This document shows, one piece after another, positions 1 through 11,869 of a stretch of DNA of 64,000 bases (positions are counted from its first letter, which is position 1; each line of letters opens with the position of its first letter). This stretch comes from Protopterus annectens (lineage: Eukaryota > Chordata > Ceratodontiformes > Protopteridae). A program made the translations under genes and the position numbers. The notes beneath the pieces are model-generated. The model was given only the letters and a program-made list of their open reading frames with translations. It made no database searches and had not been told where the DNA came from. Where the stretch lies: assembly GCF_019279795.1 (NCBI RefSeq), contig NC_056733.1:1420553800-1420617799 (forward strand), given 5' to 3'.

Positions 1-2030
1 AGCCAAAATTCTTACACCAACATGCAAATAGTTGTTTAACTGCACTACTAAACTGTGTGGGCATGTGTACTTATTTTTTATGATGAACAGCTGATTTATT
101 CCCAGCAAAAGTTTAAGCCATGGTTCTATAACTCATAAAATTGGCATCTCAGACAGTCTTCCGAGTGCCTGTTGATGTATTGTGGGAGTTGCCGTGATGA
201 CGGGGAAGTGCTGGGAAACCTATAGTAAAATTGCACATAAATTAGCATAATAAAGTAGTTTAGATGTCATTCATTCTACCAAGAATTGTTTGAATTACAC
301 ATTTACAGACATAGGTTCCTATGAAATGCAAATCCTAAATGATATTCTGTATGCTACACATCTGGTTAAGGCAGGGATTTATAACATAAACTACCTTTAA
401 TCCTTCAGACATTAGTTGTATAGCTGACTATTATGCATCTGATATTTTTACTGAATATTGACAACTGTTTAAATAATAAGGTTATCAGTTTCTTTGTGAG
501 ATGGTTGGTAAAATGAGTTTACCTTGGAATTTCATCTTTATTTTTTTAAAAGTAAAGGTCCCGTGAGAAAGTGTCTTCATGGTCTGCTTTTGCTACTGTT
601 TCAAGTAGTAAAATAAGACAGATTTGTAAATTGTAATTCTTGATGAGAAATTCAAGTAGAACACTAATTAAATAGATATGAGATAGAGAGATTTCTTAAG
701 GCACTGTTCAGCTTAATAGGTTTTGTATTTTTTAGAGTGTCATTACTTTTAACAATTTAATAACAAAAAAGGGAGTCTGCCTACTCTTGTATCTTGCTGC
801 ATGACACAGTCTTTGATAAACACTCTATTATAAAGGTTCTAAGGAACTGTGGCTGTGCAGAACAGCTTCAGTAAGGCTCTGTCTTGACTAGCATTTTGTT
901 CAATATTCTGTGATGATATTCTCATAATATGAATTGATATTATAACTATGCATTAGTATTAAAAAGTTTATAAACTGCTCACCCACATGGCCACTTATCA
1001 GGGCAAATTGCTTCTGTTTCATCATCAATGAGTGATCACTATGGTCTAATGTTGTCTTTCTTCATTTTTTCTTTTAATTTGTCACAACTTCATTCATGGG
1101 TGGACATAAAATAAACTGAATCTGGTTATGCTTTAATTTGTCTCTAATTGAAAGCATGTGAGTGATACATAGAGATTTATAACGTATTGTTCACTCAAAC
1201 ATATTTACATTATAATCTCTATTGAACACAAATCTAAGGGTTCATTCTGTGGACTACATAGTTTTTGTAGTATGATTCAAGTGTTCTGAATACACTTGTC
1301 CGTATTTATCTTCACTTATTGATACATTTCTAAATCTACTTCACTCAGTTATAATATAGTTTTAGTATGTAGGAGAGTGTTTATCTGACATAATCATTAG
1401 TATATTGGTCATATCAGAATATTGGAAACTATTAATATGTATATATGCTATTTTCAGGCTAAAGAGAACTAATGTTAAGCAACATTTACTGTGTTATAAA
1501 TGAGATTTTACTTTATGAATGTTTAAGTAGTGCATGATAGGATGATTATTTTCTGAAAAATAAGTCTAATCTAATCTAAAATTAAATTGTATTACCAAAT
1601 CAATACTCATTTCCATATATAATGTTAATTCATTAATAATAGTTATATAGGGAAAATAATAACTAATATTGTTAAATCTCCAAGATAAGAGAAAATATGT
1701 ACTGGAGCTAGAAAGGGGTTAGTTTTTTTTCTTTCTTTTTTCATGAGGGAAGTTATGGTAGGCAATCTGTTAGATTTCTTCACGTCTAGCAGAATGGAAG
1801 CGTATTTCACTTCATGTATATTAGAGGGTTTACAAAAATATTTATATACTTGTTGTTATACAAGTAATTTTGGCATTTTTCTTTTTTCTTTTTTTTTATT
1901 GGCCTGAACTAAACTCTGTTTTAAGTTATTTGACCAACATTAAAATATTGACTAGCTTGAGCATTATTAACACAGTAGTTACACATTTTACATATGGTAT
2001 GGTATTACAAAATATAATACAAAACAAATA
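1..2030. other. AT-rich DNA without recognisable genes
   Basis: No long open frame, tRNA-like box or known repeat tail could be recognised here. The sequence is AT-rich with short homopolymer runs. The LINE that follows has no clear 5' boundary, so the last part of this stretch could belong to its 5' UTR. Confidence 0.6.
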
Positions 2031-2053
2031 TGATGTAAAGTTAAATACTGAGA

Positions 2054-2760
2054 ATGGACTTGACTATTTTATCCTTAAACACTAACGGTTTAAACAATCC
2101 AAGGAAAATATCTAATTTATTAAGATATATGCAATTAAATAAAGTACAAGTAGTTTTTCTTCAAGAGACTCACTTCAAAACAAATGATACCTTTAGCTGG
2201 AATCCTAATGAATATATGATCTTATCTCACTCTTCATATAAGAAAAAACTAGGGAAACTTTAATTTTAGGGAAAACAATGTCACCATGCCTCAAATCATT
2301 TACAAATATGAAGATAAAGAAGGACTCCTAGCCATAGTAATAGTAAAATATAACAATAGACTCTGGACATTAGTAAATATATATTGGTTTCCAGGTATTG
2401 GGGTTGGGACAATAAGAAAACGTATGGGTCTAATAACTAGAGTATATAAAGGAAATTTGATTTTGGGAGGTGACTTTAATTGTATATTGGATAAATCAGA
2501 GACCACAAGCAAAATAAATTTACGTGTAAGTTCTATTGGGAAGCTACTTAAGAAATGAGAAGAAAGTTTAAATCTAATTGATACATTTAGTTATAAGGAG
2601 AACAATTCATTATTATTTTCACACCAAGACCACAAATTTGGGACATATACAAGAATTGATAAAATCTTCATATCTCAATAGCTAAATTCAAAAGTAATAA
2701 CATTTTCCATAATCCCTTGTCCCTTTCAGACCATAATTCATTAATTCTCAAAATACATAC
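2054..2760 (+). pseudogene. L1-like ORF2 endonuclease domain
   Basis: This is the start of ORF2, the apurinic-like endonuclease that nicks target DNA for target-primed reverse transcription. Visible motifs are LNTNGLNNP at the start, QETHF about 35 residues later and GGDFNCILD near 2466-2493. In a shifted frame come RIDKIFIS near 2655 and SDHNS near 2728, the usual end of the fold. A TAA ends the first frame at about 2261, the second starts at 2286, and a TGA lies near 2556. The domain order and spacing match L1-type endonucleases; the stops and shifts make it a pseudogene. Confidence 0.78.
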
Positions 2761-3366
2761 AGATTATAAGAAATTAATTTTATGTCAAGAATTCCAGCTT
2801 ACATTACAAAATTAAAACAATTTAAACCTTGGTTAGATTCCAAAGTACAATTAATTTTTAGATATAAACTACACTACTGAAATAAATGTAATTAATCTTT
2901 GCGATACCTTGAAAGCCTATCTAAATGGAAAAATTATTTCATGGTATAAAAACAAGCTAAAAGAGTAGGAATCAGAATTATGTAACATCCAAAAACAAAT
3001 TACAGATCTCACTATTACTTCATCTACTTACACACAAAATAATCATAAAAAAAGCATTGGAAGACTTAAACAAAAGATATAATGAAATCCTAACTCACAA
3101 AACTAATATAGCTGTAGAAAGGTTAAAACTTAGTTCCTATGCAGTATCACCCAAACATATGCATAATTTAGCAATAAGATTAAGAAAAATCATTCAATTG
3201 AAAATAATATTACAAGTATTATACATTAAGGAAGGAAAAAAACAAAAAGGTTTCTGATATAAATGATATACTAGATGCATTTAAACATTATTTATGTGAC
3301 CATTATAATGATACTTCACATATAACTAACACATCAAACTTATACCTGAAATTAGTAAAGGTAAAG

Positions 3367-4557
3367 GTGATACAAGAAAAGTTAAAGTTAGATATTCAAA
3401 AACAAATATCTCTAAAAGAAACTGCTCAAAAAAGCAAGGAAAGTAAAAGTAATAAAACACCGGGAATTGATGGAATAATTAATGAATTGTATAATATATT
3501 TCCATCTTCAGTAATATCATTGTTTCACAAAACTTTGAATGAAATTCTAGCACAAAACACAACTCCAGTTTCAAGGAGATACTCCTTAATTACACCCATT
3601 ATAAAAGAAAACAAAGACCCTTTACAGTGTAAATCTTATAGGCCAATATCTTTACTTAACAATGATTATAAAATCTTCATGTCAATATTAGTAGAATTAA
3701 AAAAATCATTGACACACATAATAAATGAGGATCAAACAGGATTCATTTATAAAAGACACACACATGACAATATACAAAGAATTCTAACACTCACAGATTT
3801 TCTAAACAGAAACAACCAAGAAGCTCTAATAGTAGCTTTGGATATAAAAAAAGCCTTTGATTCGTTGAGCTTGGATTTTCTTTTAAGGCTTTAGAATTGT
3901 TTGAATTTCCTACTAATTTTATTATGCTAATAAAGAATATTTATAAAAACAATTTGGCTTATGTAAAACTTGGGCCATTTACCTCGAAGGCTATTGAAAT
4001 AACCAAAGGTACAAAGCAGGGATGTCCGATGTCTCCCATACTGTTTGCCTTAGGAATTGAATTATTTGCCTCATTAGTACACCACAACTCTAATATATCA
4101 GGCATAGATGTATATGGTCAACCTCAATTCAAAAATGATGTTATTTGCTGATGATGTTTTACTCACGTTATCTGTCTTGGAGAAATCAGTACAAAAACTA
4201 AATGAAATAGTGGAAAGGTTTTATCATATTCCCGGCCTTAGATTTAACAAGGGAAAATCTAATTATATACATTTGAATAAAAAGAGAGAATTTACCTTAA
4301 CTACAAATTGTGTGATAGGAAGAAAAGTTCCCATAATAAAATATTTAGGAATAACACTATGTGATAATTTGGAATCTACATTAGCCACAAATTATAGCAA
4401 CATAATTAATAAAATAAAAATGTTAATAGTAAGCTGGAATAAAATGCTCTTGAGTTATGAAGACAGATTACAAATAATAAAAATGACAATACTTCCAAAA
4501 ATTAATTATATTGCACAAGCTATTCCTATAGTATCTAACAAGAAAATCTTGAAATAA
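3367..4557 (+). pseudogene. L1-like ORF2 reverse transcriptase domain
   Basis: Conserved RT blocks appear in order: KTPGIDGI, then YRPISLLNNDYKI, DQTGF, ALDIKKAFDSL with the first catalytic Asp, GTKQGCPMSP, and LFADDVLL with the two catalytic Asp residues of motif C. The first stretch runs 3367-3894, then a stop and frame change lead into 3897-4151. Another shift near 4130 moves the FADD box into the frame 4108-4557. Catalytic residues survive although the reading frame does not, which fits neutral decay after insertion. The YRPISLLN block points to the L1/Tx1 group. Confidence 0.85.
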
Positions 4558-4639
4558 ATAAATAAAATTCTATTAAACTTTCTTTGGTATACAAAAAGAA
4601 ATAGAATAGCCTATACACATCATATTAGATCTTGAGAAA

Positions 4640-5870
4640 TGGGTGGAATTAAACTTCCAGATCTAGAATCATACATAAAAGCTTCCATATTAAGAACTAT
4701 TATTAATTGGATAGATCCTAATTATTCTTCAATGTGGAAGACATTGCACACTATTATTTTTCTAAATTAAAATAAAATAATTAAAAATTGTATATTAAGT
4801 GAACAAAATAATAGGATGTGGCACATATTGACTGTTAATATTCAATATAATATAACAAAACCAACAAACTTAAATTATATAAATAATATTTACAATTTAT
4901 TCAGAAGATTTATATATACTAACACAGATATTAAGATTTGGCTAGACTTGATAATGCCCTTTAGCTCTACAAAGAATTTCTTCAATAAAATTCACAATGT
5001 TATTTTAACTAGGTGGGAGGGGAAAACTTCACTTGTTGGCAACATTGTATAGAGAATTAAGTAGTATTAGACATTCAACAACTTCAGAATAAATATGACA
5101 TTCCATCAACCATTGGTTGATACTACAAAGCATATTATCATATGTTAAGGATCTTTATAGTAAAATTATTAATTTGCCTTATAAAACTAGTCCAAATTTG
5201 ATAAGTCTAATATCTGAAGTTATTTTCGACAATTAGAACTGGACAAATCTAATTTCAAAATTATACAGAATATTGATAACATATAAAACTAACCCTAATG
5301 CAAGATACTGGAATTTCATAGCAAAAGGATGTCACACTAATCTATCAATTGAGAGTAAAACAAATATTTTATGTTTTCTAAACTTAACATTTAATTTACA
5401 AGTAAGGAAAGTATTTACATGGAAATATATTCACAGGGCATTTATTACACCTGAAAAACTAGCCAAATTCAATTCACTTGATAAATCCATTTGTTGGAGA
5501 TGTTCTTTAAACTGTAAAGCTGATTGGTCTCATATATTTTTGATTGTATTAATATAAAAAAGTTCTGGAAAGAAATTACTATTTTTCTCCAAGCTATATT
5601 CACAGATACCTTTATTTTAACCAAATCTTTAGTCCTCTTAAATGTTAATGATACTATTGGAATGAATAAAAAAGATCTATACCTACTTTGGTCCACACTA
5701 GCTGTGGCAAGGAAATGTATAACTAGAAAGTAGAAGTCTTCACAAGAACCTACTCTGGAAGAATTCTTGAGATTGATGGAAGAAACAGCGACATTAGAAA
5801 TCAAGGTGAAGGAATCGAGAATTTCACCTAAAACATGGACAAACAATCCTGGGAAAATTTTTTAACTCTT
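4640..5870 (+). pseudogene. L1-like ORF2 C-terminal region with CCHC-type motif
   Basis: Downstream of the RT the sequence keeps an L1 C-terminal pattern: a GGIKLPDL block near 4640-4670, then at 5273-5557 a W-x-IH...ITPEKLAKF segment followed by CWRC and a histidine, the typical cysteine-histidine motif. A frame change at about 5530 continues into an IKKFWKEI-like block. Several stops interrupt the region. Its position directly after the RT and before an A-rich end supports one ORF2 running from about 2054 to about 5870. Confidence 0.7.
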
Positions 5871-6095
5871 ATTGAGACATTAAAAATGAACCCTAAATAA
5901 TTAATGTGTAATTTTATACTTTATTAATTGAATATTATAAATGTTTGTTAGCAATTTCATATATTTTATTAATTTTCCCTCCTTTGTTCAGGTCACTTGT
6001 ACATAGTGCATATAAAGGTTTATAATACTTGTTTATTGATGATTGTATTGTTAAACATTATATTATTTGGAAAATAAAAAAAATATTTGAAAAAA

Positions 6096-6860
6096 TGCAT
6101 GTAGCTAGTTAACTGATGTATAAAATGAAGAAAGATGGTGCTTGTTCATATGGAAAGTGTTTTGAAGAAGAACCATTAAGCAATTTTCAAGCATGACAAT
6201 ATTAGGATTTTGGAAGTCATTAACTGATAAAGTAGGTCTTTAGCAATTAGAAACCAGAAGAAAACTATATGCAGATATTATGACTAGTTAGATATAAAGA
6301 TAAATTATATTGACAGAATTGTGGTTCATTATAGTTAGTTAATATGAAAAGTAAGATGAAAATATGTATTGTAGTATAAATACCAGAAGAATGAAGAGCA
6401 GATAGAGCAAATGTATGGTTTTATATAATAGGGAATGAAAATGTATGTGATTTTTTTTTGTTATTGCTGAATTAAGAAAATGTTATTTAATTTTGTTGAA
6501 AAAATTGCTAGAAGGGGTAGATAAAGCTACGTGATATTATAGTCCTGTTAATAATTCTTATAAATGTGTATGCATTTTAAGAGTAGTTTTGTATTAATAA
6601 AAAAACACCTCTACTAATTTTGTTAGGTGTCACGGGATCTTTTTCATTCACCTGAGGTACCACCACCTCATATATGGGACCTCAGCCTCATGTCACATTC
6701 AAATTACAACATCTCAGTACTGCATCATCCGAAATACACTACAGTGTTAACAGTGGAACAGGAATCCAAGCACCAAGGACCAGATTTAAAATTACTTAAT
6801 ACACTGGAATACATCACTTCCATGGTCCCCAGTGTAAGCCTGCTTTATAGATTGGATACA
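6096..6860. other. Unassigned AT-rich spacer
   Basis: This lies between the L1-like copy and a short L2-like tail. An open frame of 119 codons at 6627-6986 (+) has no recognisable domain and overlaps the L2-like tail, so I do not call it a gene. Nothing else was recognised. Confidence 0.5.
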
Positions 6861-6940
6861 TTGGAGAAAGTCGCTGAAAAGGGGTTCTTTGGACCCAGAC
6901 AGACTTTCCCGGTAAACAAATGTCAAATAAAGTCACTTAC
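6860..6940 (+). repeat. L2-like LINE or V-SINE 3' tail scrap
   Basis: The block with CTGAAAAGGGG followed by TTTCCCGGTAAACAAATGTCAAATAAA resembles the 3' tail shared by L2-like and V-SINE copies at 21.4, 38.3, 46.6 and 57.0 kb. Only the terminal part is present, so the parent could be either a LINE or a SINE. Confidence 0.4.
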
Positions 6941-8304
6941 ACCGAGAGCAAGTTTTTGGACTCAGGGCAGGTTTACTCTGGAGTAAGTCAATTACAATAA
7001 CAGCAAGTCCTTCATAACTGGGTACCTAGTGCTTAGATAAAACTCATGGCTTTTTTTAACTTTCTGGCACCAAAGGTAAGTCTGCTACCTGCTGAGGAAT
7101 TAACAATGTAAAATTTCTCTCCCAGCTGTAAATTCCTAATATCCTTTTATCCATCACCTATTTTTATCTTCATTATTTGACCAAATGTCACTCTTATAAA
7201 TATACCATATTATTTTAATTCCTTTTGTACACTACTCTACAATCTCCACTTTCCTGATAAGCAGATAGCACTGATATTCAAAAAATAAAAGGTCATTTTA
7301 TATTCTTCTTTTCCTTTACCATGTTTTGCTTTTAATTTTAGTGGTAGCGTTGCTGAATTATCATTTGTACAGTTTTAGCAGACTGATCTGTTATGAATTA
7401 AACATAGCTACTATGTGACCATCTAGTTAGTGCATGGGTAATATATCTGCCTACACTATTGGTATCCTGAATGGGGGAAGAGCAGTGAAGAACTGAGTAG
7501 CCACTACTTACTCTCCTTCCTCAGGGAAGGTGTGGCCAATTTCAAGTGCAGGAGATGGATATGGGATAGACCAGATGAAACGTCAACAAATCTAGCTTGA
7601 AGAATGCACTCTGTGGTTGTTTGGCAGGGCCTGTATGTATTAAAGAATGCCACTGTATCCAACTACATGATAATAAAGCATGTTGTGGGCATACGGACTG
7701 GGAAGACAGGCAGTGCATAAAGGGAGAAAATCCTTGTTCGTCCTATATGCAATAAGAAGATGACTTCCTCAAGTGTCTTTGTTCTGATCCCCATCTTACT
7801 TAGGTTCCCTTCCCCACTGTTTTACATGGAGGTATGGTATACAATGGGAAAATGAAAATTGTGAAAACAGTAGTTCAGGAACTATGAGCAGCAGAATCCA
7901 GGAGCTATAAACAAATACAACAATGACAATAATTTTAATTATAATCACCCTGTAAAAAAAGATGGCAAAAACATTAAAAAACAACACTAAGTACTCCTTC
8001 TTCCAAAATTCTTATGCATTTACTTGATACTGATAAGAATTCTGAGTCATCAGTTTCAGTTTCACCCCAGGGTCTCCTTTCCTGTACTATACCTCCCACG
8101 CACCTCAGTTTGTAATATTTTCAGGCATGCAGTTCAACCACTGCATCTTGCAATGCATTGGAATTCAAGGCAACATTGTGTTCAGTTTTGTAAAAAACTA
8201 GAAATATGACTTGTATTTTCAAGTTCCATTGGCATCACAGGGCTGTAAATTTTTCTTTGTATTAACAATTTCTGGTGGCATATCCCTAAAATAGATACTT
8301 TAAG
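6941..8304. other. Unassigned spacer
   Basis: No long open frame with domain content, no tandem repeat and no known element tail was recognised. The small open frames here look like chance. Confidence 0.5.
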
Positions 8305-8315
8305 ACTGATAATCA

Positions 8316-8990
8316 TTGAATCATAGAAAATACATGGTAATAGGGCACTGTGACCATTTACGCTTTACATGCACTCCCCCCTCTGATCTTACCTCCTTTT
8401 TCAAGGAGCAACAGGCCAGGAACATCGGGGTGAATTTGTGGATACCCATCCAATTGTCTGTCTTCTTTTTGAAGGAAGATGGGGTGTTACACTGCTTAAT
8501 TTGGAAGTTTGTTCCAGTGAAGGGGTAAGTGTTATTATACAAATCTGTCTCAACACAGTGCTTTATTAGATTTGCTGAAGCAAGTTTAGATTTCTGGCAA
8601 TATAGCGTTAGTGGGACTGTTTGATTTGTGGAGATATAAGAGGTCTTGCACTACTGGATCCAGAATGGCCTGAAAGGCAGGGCATGGATCACCCCTAAGG
8701 AGTCTATAGGACACTTAATAAAGTGACAGCGTTTCCAGCCTCTCCTTATAGATCTTTTAAGCCTGTGGTATTTTTAATTAAGAACTTCTTTCTGATGGGC
8801 CTAGCAAGCTACATCCCAAAAGAGGAATTGAATTTGGTTATAGGTCTTATCAATATGCAGTATAGATGGGTAAAAACTTCCTTAGTTTTAGATGAGATTA
8901 CTTTTACAATCAGCTGTGCCAGATTAAAAAAAATATTTCCTAACCACTGTTGCAACTTGATGGTCAAAGGCAAGGGAATTATTTACTCAT
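8316..8990 (-). pseudogene. CR1 ORF2 C-terminal region
   Basis: On the minus strand this continues the CR1 ORF2 beyond the inserted inverted-repeat element. Just after the duplicated site it reads VNNSLAFDHQVATVVRK, matching the block DSSLSFDYHIATVVRK of the CR1 copy at 28-30 kb. Further on, 8321-8542 has DNWMGIHKFTP, matching the terminal DDWMGNRKFTP block of the same family. Stops occur between these blocks. The function in the intact element is unclear but the region is conserved across the CR1 copies in this window. Confidence 0.7.
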
Positions 8991-8999
8991 GTTCCAAGG

Positions 9000-9622
9000 G
9001 TCTATATCAGAACATCGAAGTTTTAAAACTTTGAATGTTCTAATATCGACCCGTTTTGATCGAATGCTAAAAATAGCAAAGCTGCAGAACACCAAATTCT
9101 TTCCTAGGGAAAGAATTTGGTTGGCCGGTTCTGTGGCTTCGCTATTTTCAGCTCTGTGGTGGAGATTTATGGGTCGGGTTTAGGTAAGTGTGCGATTGTG
9201 TGGTTGTTAGGATTAGGGTGCGGGTTAGGTGAGTTAGGGTTAGGGCGCAGGTTAGGTGAGTTAGGGTTAGGGCGTGGGTTAGGTGAGTTACGTTTAGGGC
9301 GGGTTAAGTGAGTTAGAGTTAGGGCGCGGGTTAGGTGAGTGTGCGATAGTGATGGACCTTAGGGTTAGGGTTAAGGTAAGTGGATAGATAGTAGTGTATT
9401 TATAGTTTAGTGTAGGGTTAGTTGTAGGATTATAAGTGTATGTGTGTGTATTGATGTTTTTTAGGTGTGCTTGTGTTGTGTGTGTGTGTTTTGGAATAGC
9501 GAATTTTTCCCACATGGAAAAAATTCGCTGTTCTGAATGTTCAATATTATGTGGTTTAGATAGTTTAGGTTCGATGAAATAGCGTTCGCTATTTTCATCT
9601 TTCGATAACGTGATATAAACGC
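9000..9622. mobile_element. Non-autonomous inverted-repeat DNA transposon (MITE-like)
   Basis: The insert has imperfect terminal inverted repeats beginning GTCTATATCA at the left and the complement of GCGTTTATATCA at the right. Further palindromic blocks near both ends contain AAATAGC/GCTATTT and TCGAA motifs. TGTTCCAAGG occurs at 8990-8999 and again at 9623-9632. The surrounding CR1 reading frame continues across the insert when one copy is removed, so it is a genuine target-site duplication of 8-10 bp. No transposase was seen. A duplication of this size could fit hAT (8 bp) or Mutator-like (9-10 bp) mobilisation; I cannot decide. Confidence 0.75.
9206..9338 (+). repeat. TTAGGG-containing 27-bp minisatellite, about five units
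   Basis: Units of 27 bp start at 9206, 9233, 9260 and 9312, with a 25-bp unit at 9287. The form is GTTAGGGTTAGGGCGC followed by GGGTTAGGTGA with small variations. Each unit has two or three telomere-type TTAGGG hexamers or one-base variants. Another TTAGGGTTAGGG stands at about 9360-9371. The array lies wholly inside the inverted-repeat element, so it is not a relic chromosome end in itself. Confidence 0.85.
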
Positions 9623-9631
9623 TGTTCCAAG

Positions 9632-10420
9632 GTCTCTCACTTTACTTTTATTTTGAAGCAGGATGTTGTCTATACTGTAAAATGGATGAAAGTATTGTTT
9701 ACCAAATATGATGATACTGGACTTTTTAGCATTTAGTTTTAACCTATTTTTGAACACCAGTTGTTGACATGTGAGTTGCATTTGGAGATTTGGCATATTA
9801 GAGGAGACTTCAGGATGACAACAAATTTACAGTTATCTACAACTTTGGTAAGCCAGAGATCCCTATTTGTAATTTGAAGATCTGCTAAGTAGATGCCAAA
9901 TAGCATGTATCCCAGCATGGAGCCCCAAGGAACACCCCTGCTCACAAGTACCTGCAACCCGCACTACATGGGTTGTATCCCTCAACCAGTTTGCTATCCT
10001 TCTAACTGCATTGGGGTTTATTTGGAGCACACTCAGCTTCTTATTCATGTTAGTATTTGATATGGAGTCAAAAGCATCAACCATGTAGAGGTACGCTGTG
10101 TGGACAACATGTCCACTGTCCACAGCTTGAGTTACTCTCTCAAAAAAGCTGACCAGATTCATTAGGCAGGATCTAACCTTAACAAAGCTGAACTGCTGGA
10201 GATTCAAGCCTTATAATATTTTTGATGGGATTATTAATTAGGTCAGTTATGATATATTCCATGGCTTTGCAGATGGGACTAGTCAGGCTAATGCTTCTGT
10301 AGTTTCCAGGTCAGTGGTAGGTCCACCTTTGTGAAGTGGCATCACAACAGCTGTGTACCATACTAAAAAGACTAAACCAGTGGCTTAGCTCAGGTTGAAT
10401 AGTTGTAGGAGCAGGTCCAC
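9632..10420 (-). pseudogene. CR1 ORF2 reverse transcriptase domain
   Basis: Minus-strand blocks in order are NYRSISLTSPICKAMEYII near 10250-10310, FVKVRSCLMNLVSFFERV, HTAYLYMVDAFDSIS with the motif A region, GVPWGSMLGYMLFGIY, and LTKVVDNCK. The last corresponds to LTKFADDCK in better CR1 copies. The catalytic FADD is therefore decayed to VVDN. The frame changes near 9950. The inserted inverted-repeat element follows directly at the RDLGT block. Confidence 0.8.
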
Positions 10421-11328
10421 TAGGGCATGTTTTTTACTGTTTATCAGGTAACTAGACACATTATCATGCTCCAGGAATTATGTATTTTTCAATTTGGAGA
10501 GTATCTTTAATAAGTGTTCTTTGGTTATGATGGGTGGGTTTGAGATTCTGTGAGATTTGTGGTCTTTGTATAGTTGTTTTCTGGGTGAAATTTGCACTGA
10601 ATCTCTTTGCTAGTATGTTGACCATATCTGCTGCATCAGAGTAGGTAGTTCTGATTTGGGTAAATTCTGAAAAATGTTCGGTGTTATTTGTTAGTTTTTT
10701 AGTGTAACTTCATTGTCTTTAGCTTCTGATGCTAGTCTAAGCTCACGGGATGCTTTAGTATTTGCTAGCGTTTTAATATTAACCACAATTTGAGTTTATT
10801 TATTTTGCTATACTAGTTTAAGAAGTTTTTAATTCAATTATTACATTTTTTTATCATTTATACTTAAAGACCACTAGACTGGGTTACTTTTAAACTTCTC
10901 ATTTTGTTTGGATCTGATAGGGACTCCCAGGGAAATGCATTTGTCTAGATGCGCATAGTGTCTGTTTGCATAACTACTTGCCGTGTCAGCATCTTGTCTA
11001 ATACAGTTAAACTTGGAGTCTGACACTTCATCATAGATTTGTAGAAGGTTTGTATACATGACGTCTCTGAACTCTGTGATGTTTCCATGTAATTGCTTAG
11101 AGATTTTGAAGGAACATGTTAACAGAAGGTTTGTACATATGAAGTCTCTGAACTTTGTGATATTTCTATGCAATTGCTTAGAAATTTTGAAGGAAAATGT
11201 TAACAATCTGTGATCGGATTTAACTGGAGAAAGGTGTACTGGGGGATAGGTGATATCAATGCCATGTTGGTAAGAACCAGGTCAATAATAGTTTGTCTTG
11301 TAGTGGGTTCCCTGATAATTTCATCCAG

Positions 11329-11355
11329 TTTTTTTTTTTTTTTTTTTTTTTTTTT
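11329..11355. repeat. Internal homopolymer T tract of 27 bp
   Basis: An uninterrupted run of T (A on the coding strand of the CR1) lies inside the endonuclease region rather than at an element end. It may be the tail of a lost or tiny insertion, or simple slippage. Confidence 0.9.
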
Positions 11356-11667
11356 ATGAAATCAAGGAATTTTAGGGCATAACCTACAGCTGTGATATAG
11401 GTATCCCAGTTTACTGTTGGGTAGTTTTTGTCTCCTAGGATAAAGTAATTACTGCTAATTTGGAGTTCATCCAGTATACTTAGAAGCCTAATATGGTTTC
11501 CTGGGTGCATAGGGATACTGCAACATGCTATAATCTGATAGATGGTCCTGTTTAGTGTGATTTTGGATCTCAATTTGTTCAGTTTCTGAGTCTGTAGAGA
11601 TCTGCCTAGACGTGATGTGGTCCCTAACAAATATGAATACTTCACTGCAGTTATCATCCAACTAAAA

Positions 11668-11748
11668 GTTATGGTATGCAAAACCTGGAATGGAGTTATG
11701 GTATGCAAAACCTGGAATGGAGTTATGGTATGCAAAACCTGGAATGGA
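11668..11748. repeat. Perfect 27-bp tandem triplication
   Basis: Three identical 27-bp units start at 11668, 11695 and 11722, each beginning GTTATGGTATGCAAAACC and ending TGGAATGGA. The unit length is a multiple of three, so the CR1 frame is kept through the repeat. Perfect identity in a badly decayed element implies a recent expansion. Confidence 0.95.
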
Positions 11749-11869
11749 GGGAGTGCCTTCTGTACTTTCAAATCAAGTTTCTATAATAATAGCACTTATA
11801 TATGTACTCCAAATGAAGGGCATCAAGATCACGCAATTTAATTTTTAGACTCCTAGCACTGAGCTGAGC

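Larger units (their letters stand above)
2030..6095 (+). mobile_element. L1-like LINE retrotransposon, degenerate
   Basis: The segment carries, in order on the plus strand, an APE-type endonuclease, a reverse transcriptase with an FADD box, and a C-terminal cysteine motif. This is the ORF2 layout of the L1/Tx1 group. The frames are broken by many stops and shifts, so the copy is dead. Base composition is very A-rich on the coding strand, as is usual for L1. It appears to end in an A-rich tail near 6060-6095. No separate ORF1 was recognised and no target-site duplication was identified, so both ends are approximate. Confidence 0.8.
11250..11775 (-). pseudogene. CR1 ORF2 endonuclease domain
   Basis: The minus-strand reading shows IIACCSIPMHPGNHIRLLS, then FILGDKNYPTVNWDTY, which matches the ILGDFNxPxxxW signature of LINE endonucleases with Phe replaced by Lys. 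Then comes GYALKFLDFI. The N-terminal side contains a tandem 27-bp triplication that encodes a nine-residue repeat, FQVLHTITP, three times. A run of 27 T's at 11329-11355 interrupts the end of the domain. Clearly non-functional. Confidence 0.65.

Noticed and set aside
6627..6986. A 119-codon open frame as a possible host exon
   Set aside because: No domain, and its end overlaps an L2-like repeat tail.
9206..9371. The TTAGGG array as a relic chromosome end or fusion point
   Set aside because: It lies inside an element with a target duplication in a CR1, so transposition explains its position.
9117..9515. Open frames across the TTAGGG minisatellite
   Set aside because: The repeated residues come only from the 27-bp unit; there is no protein similarity.
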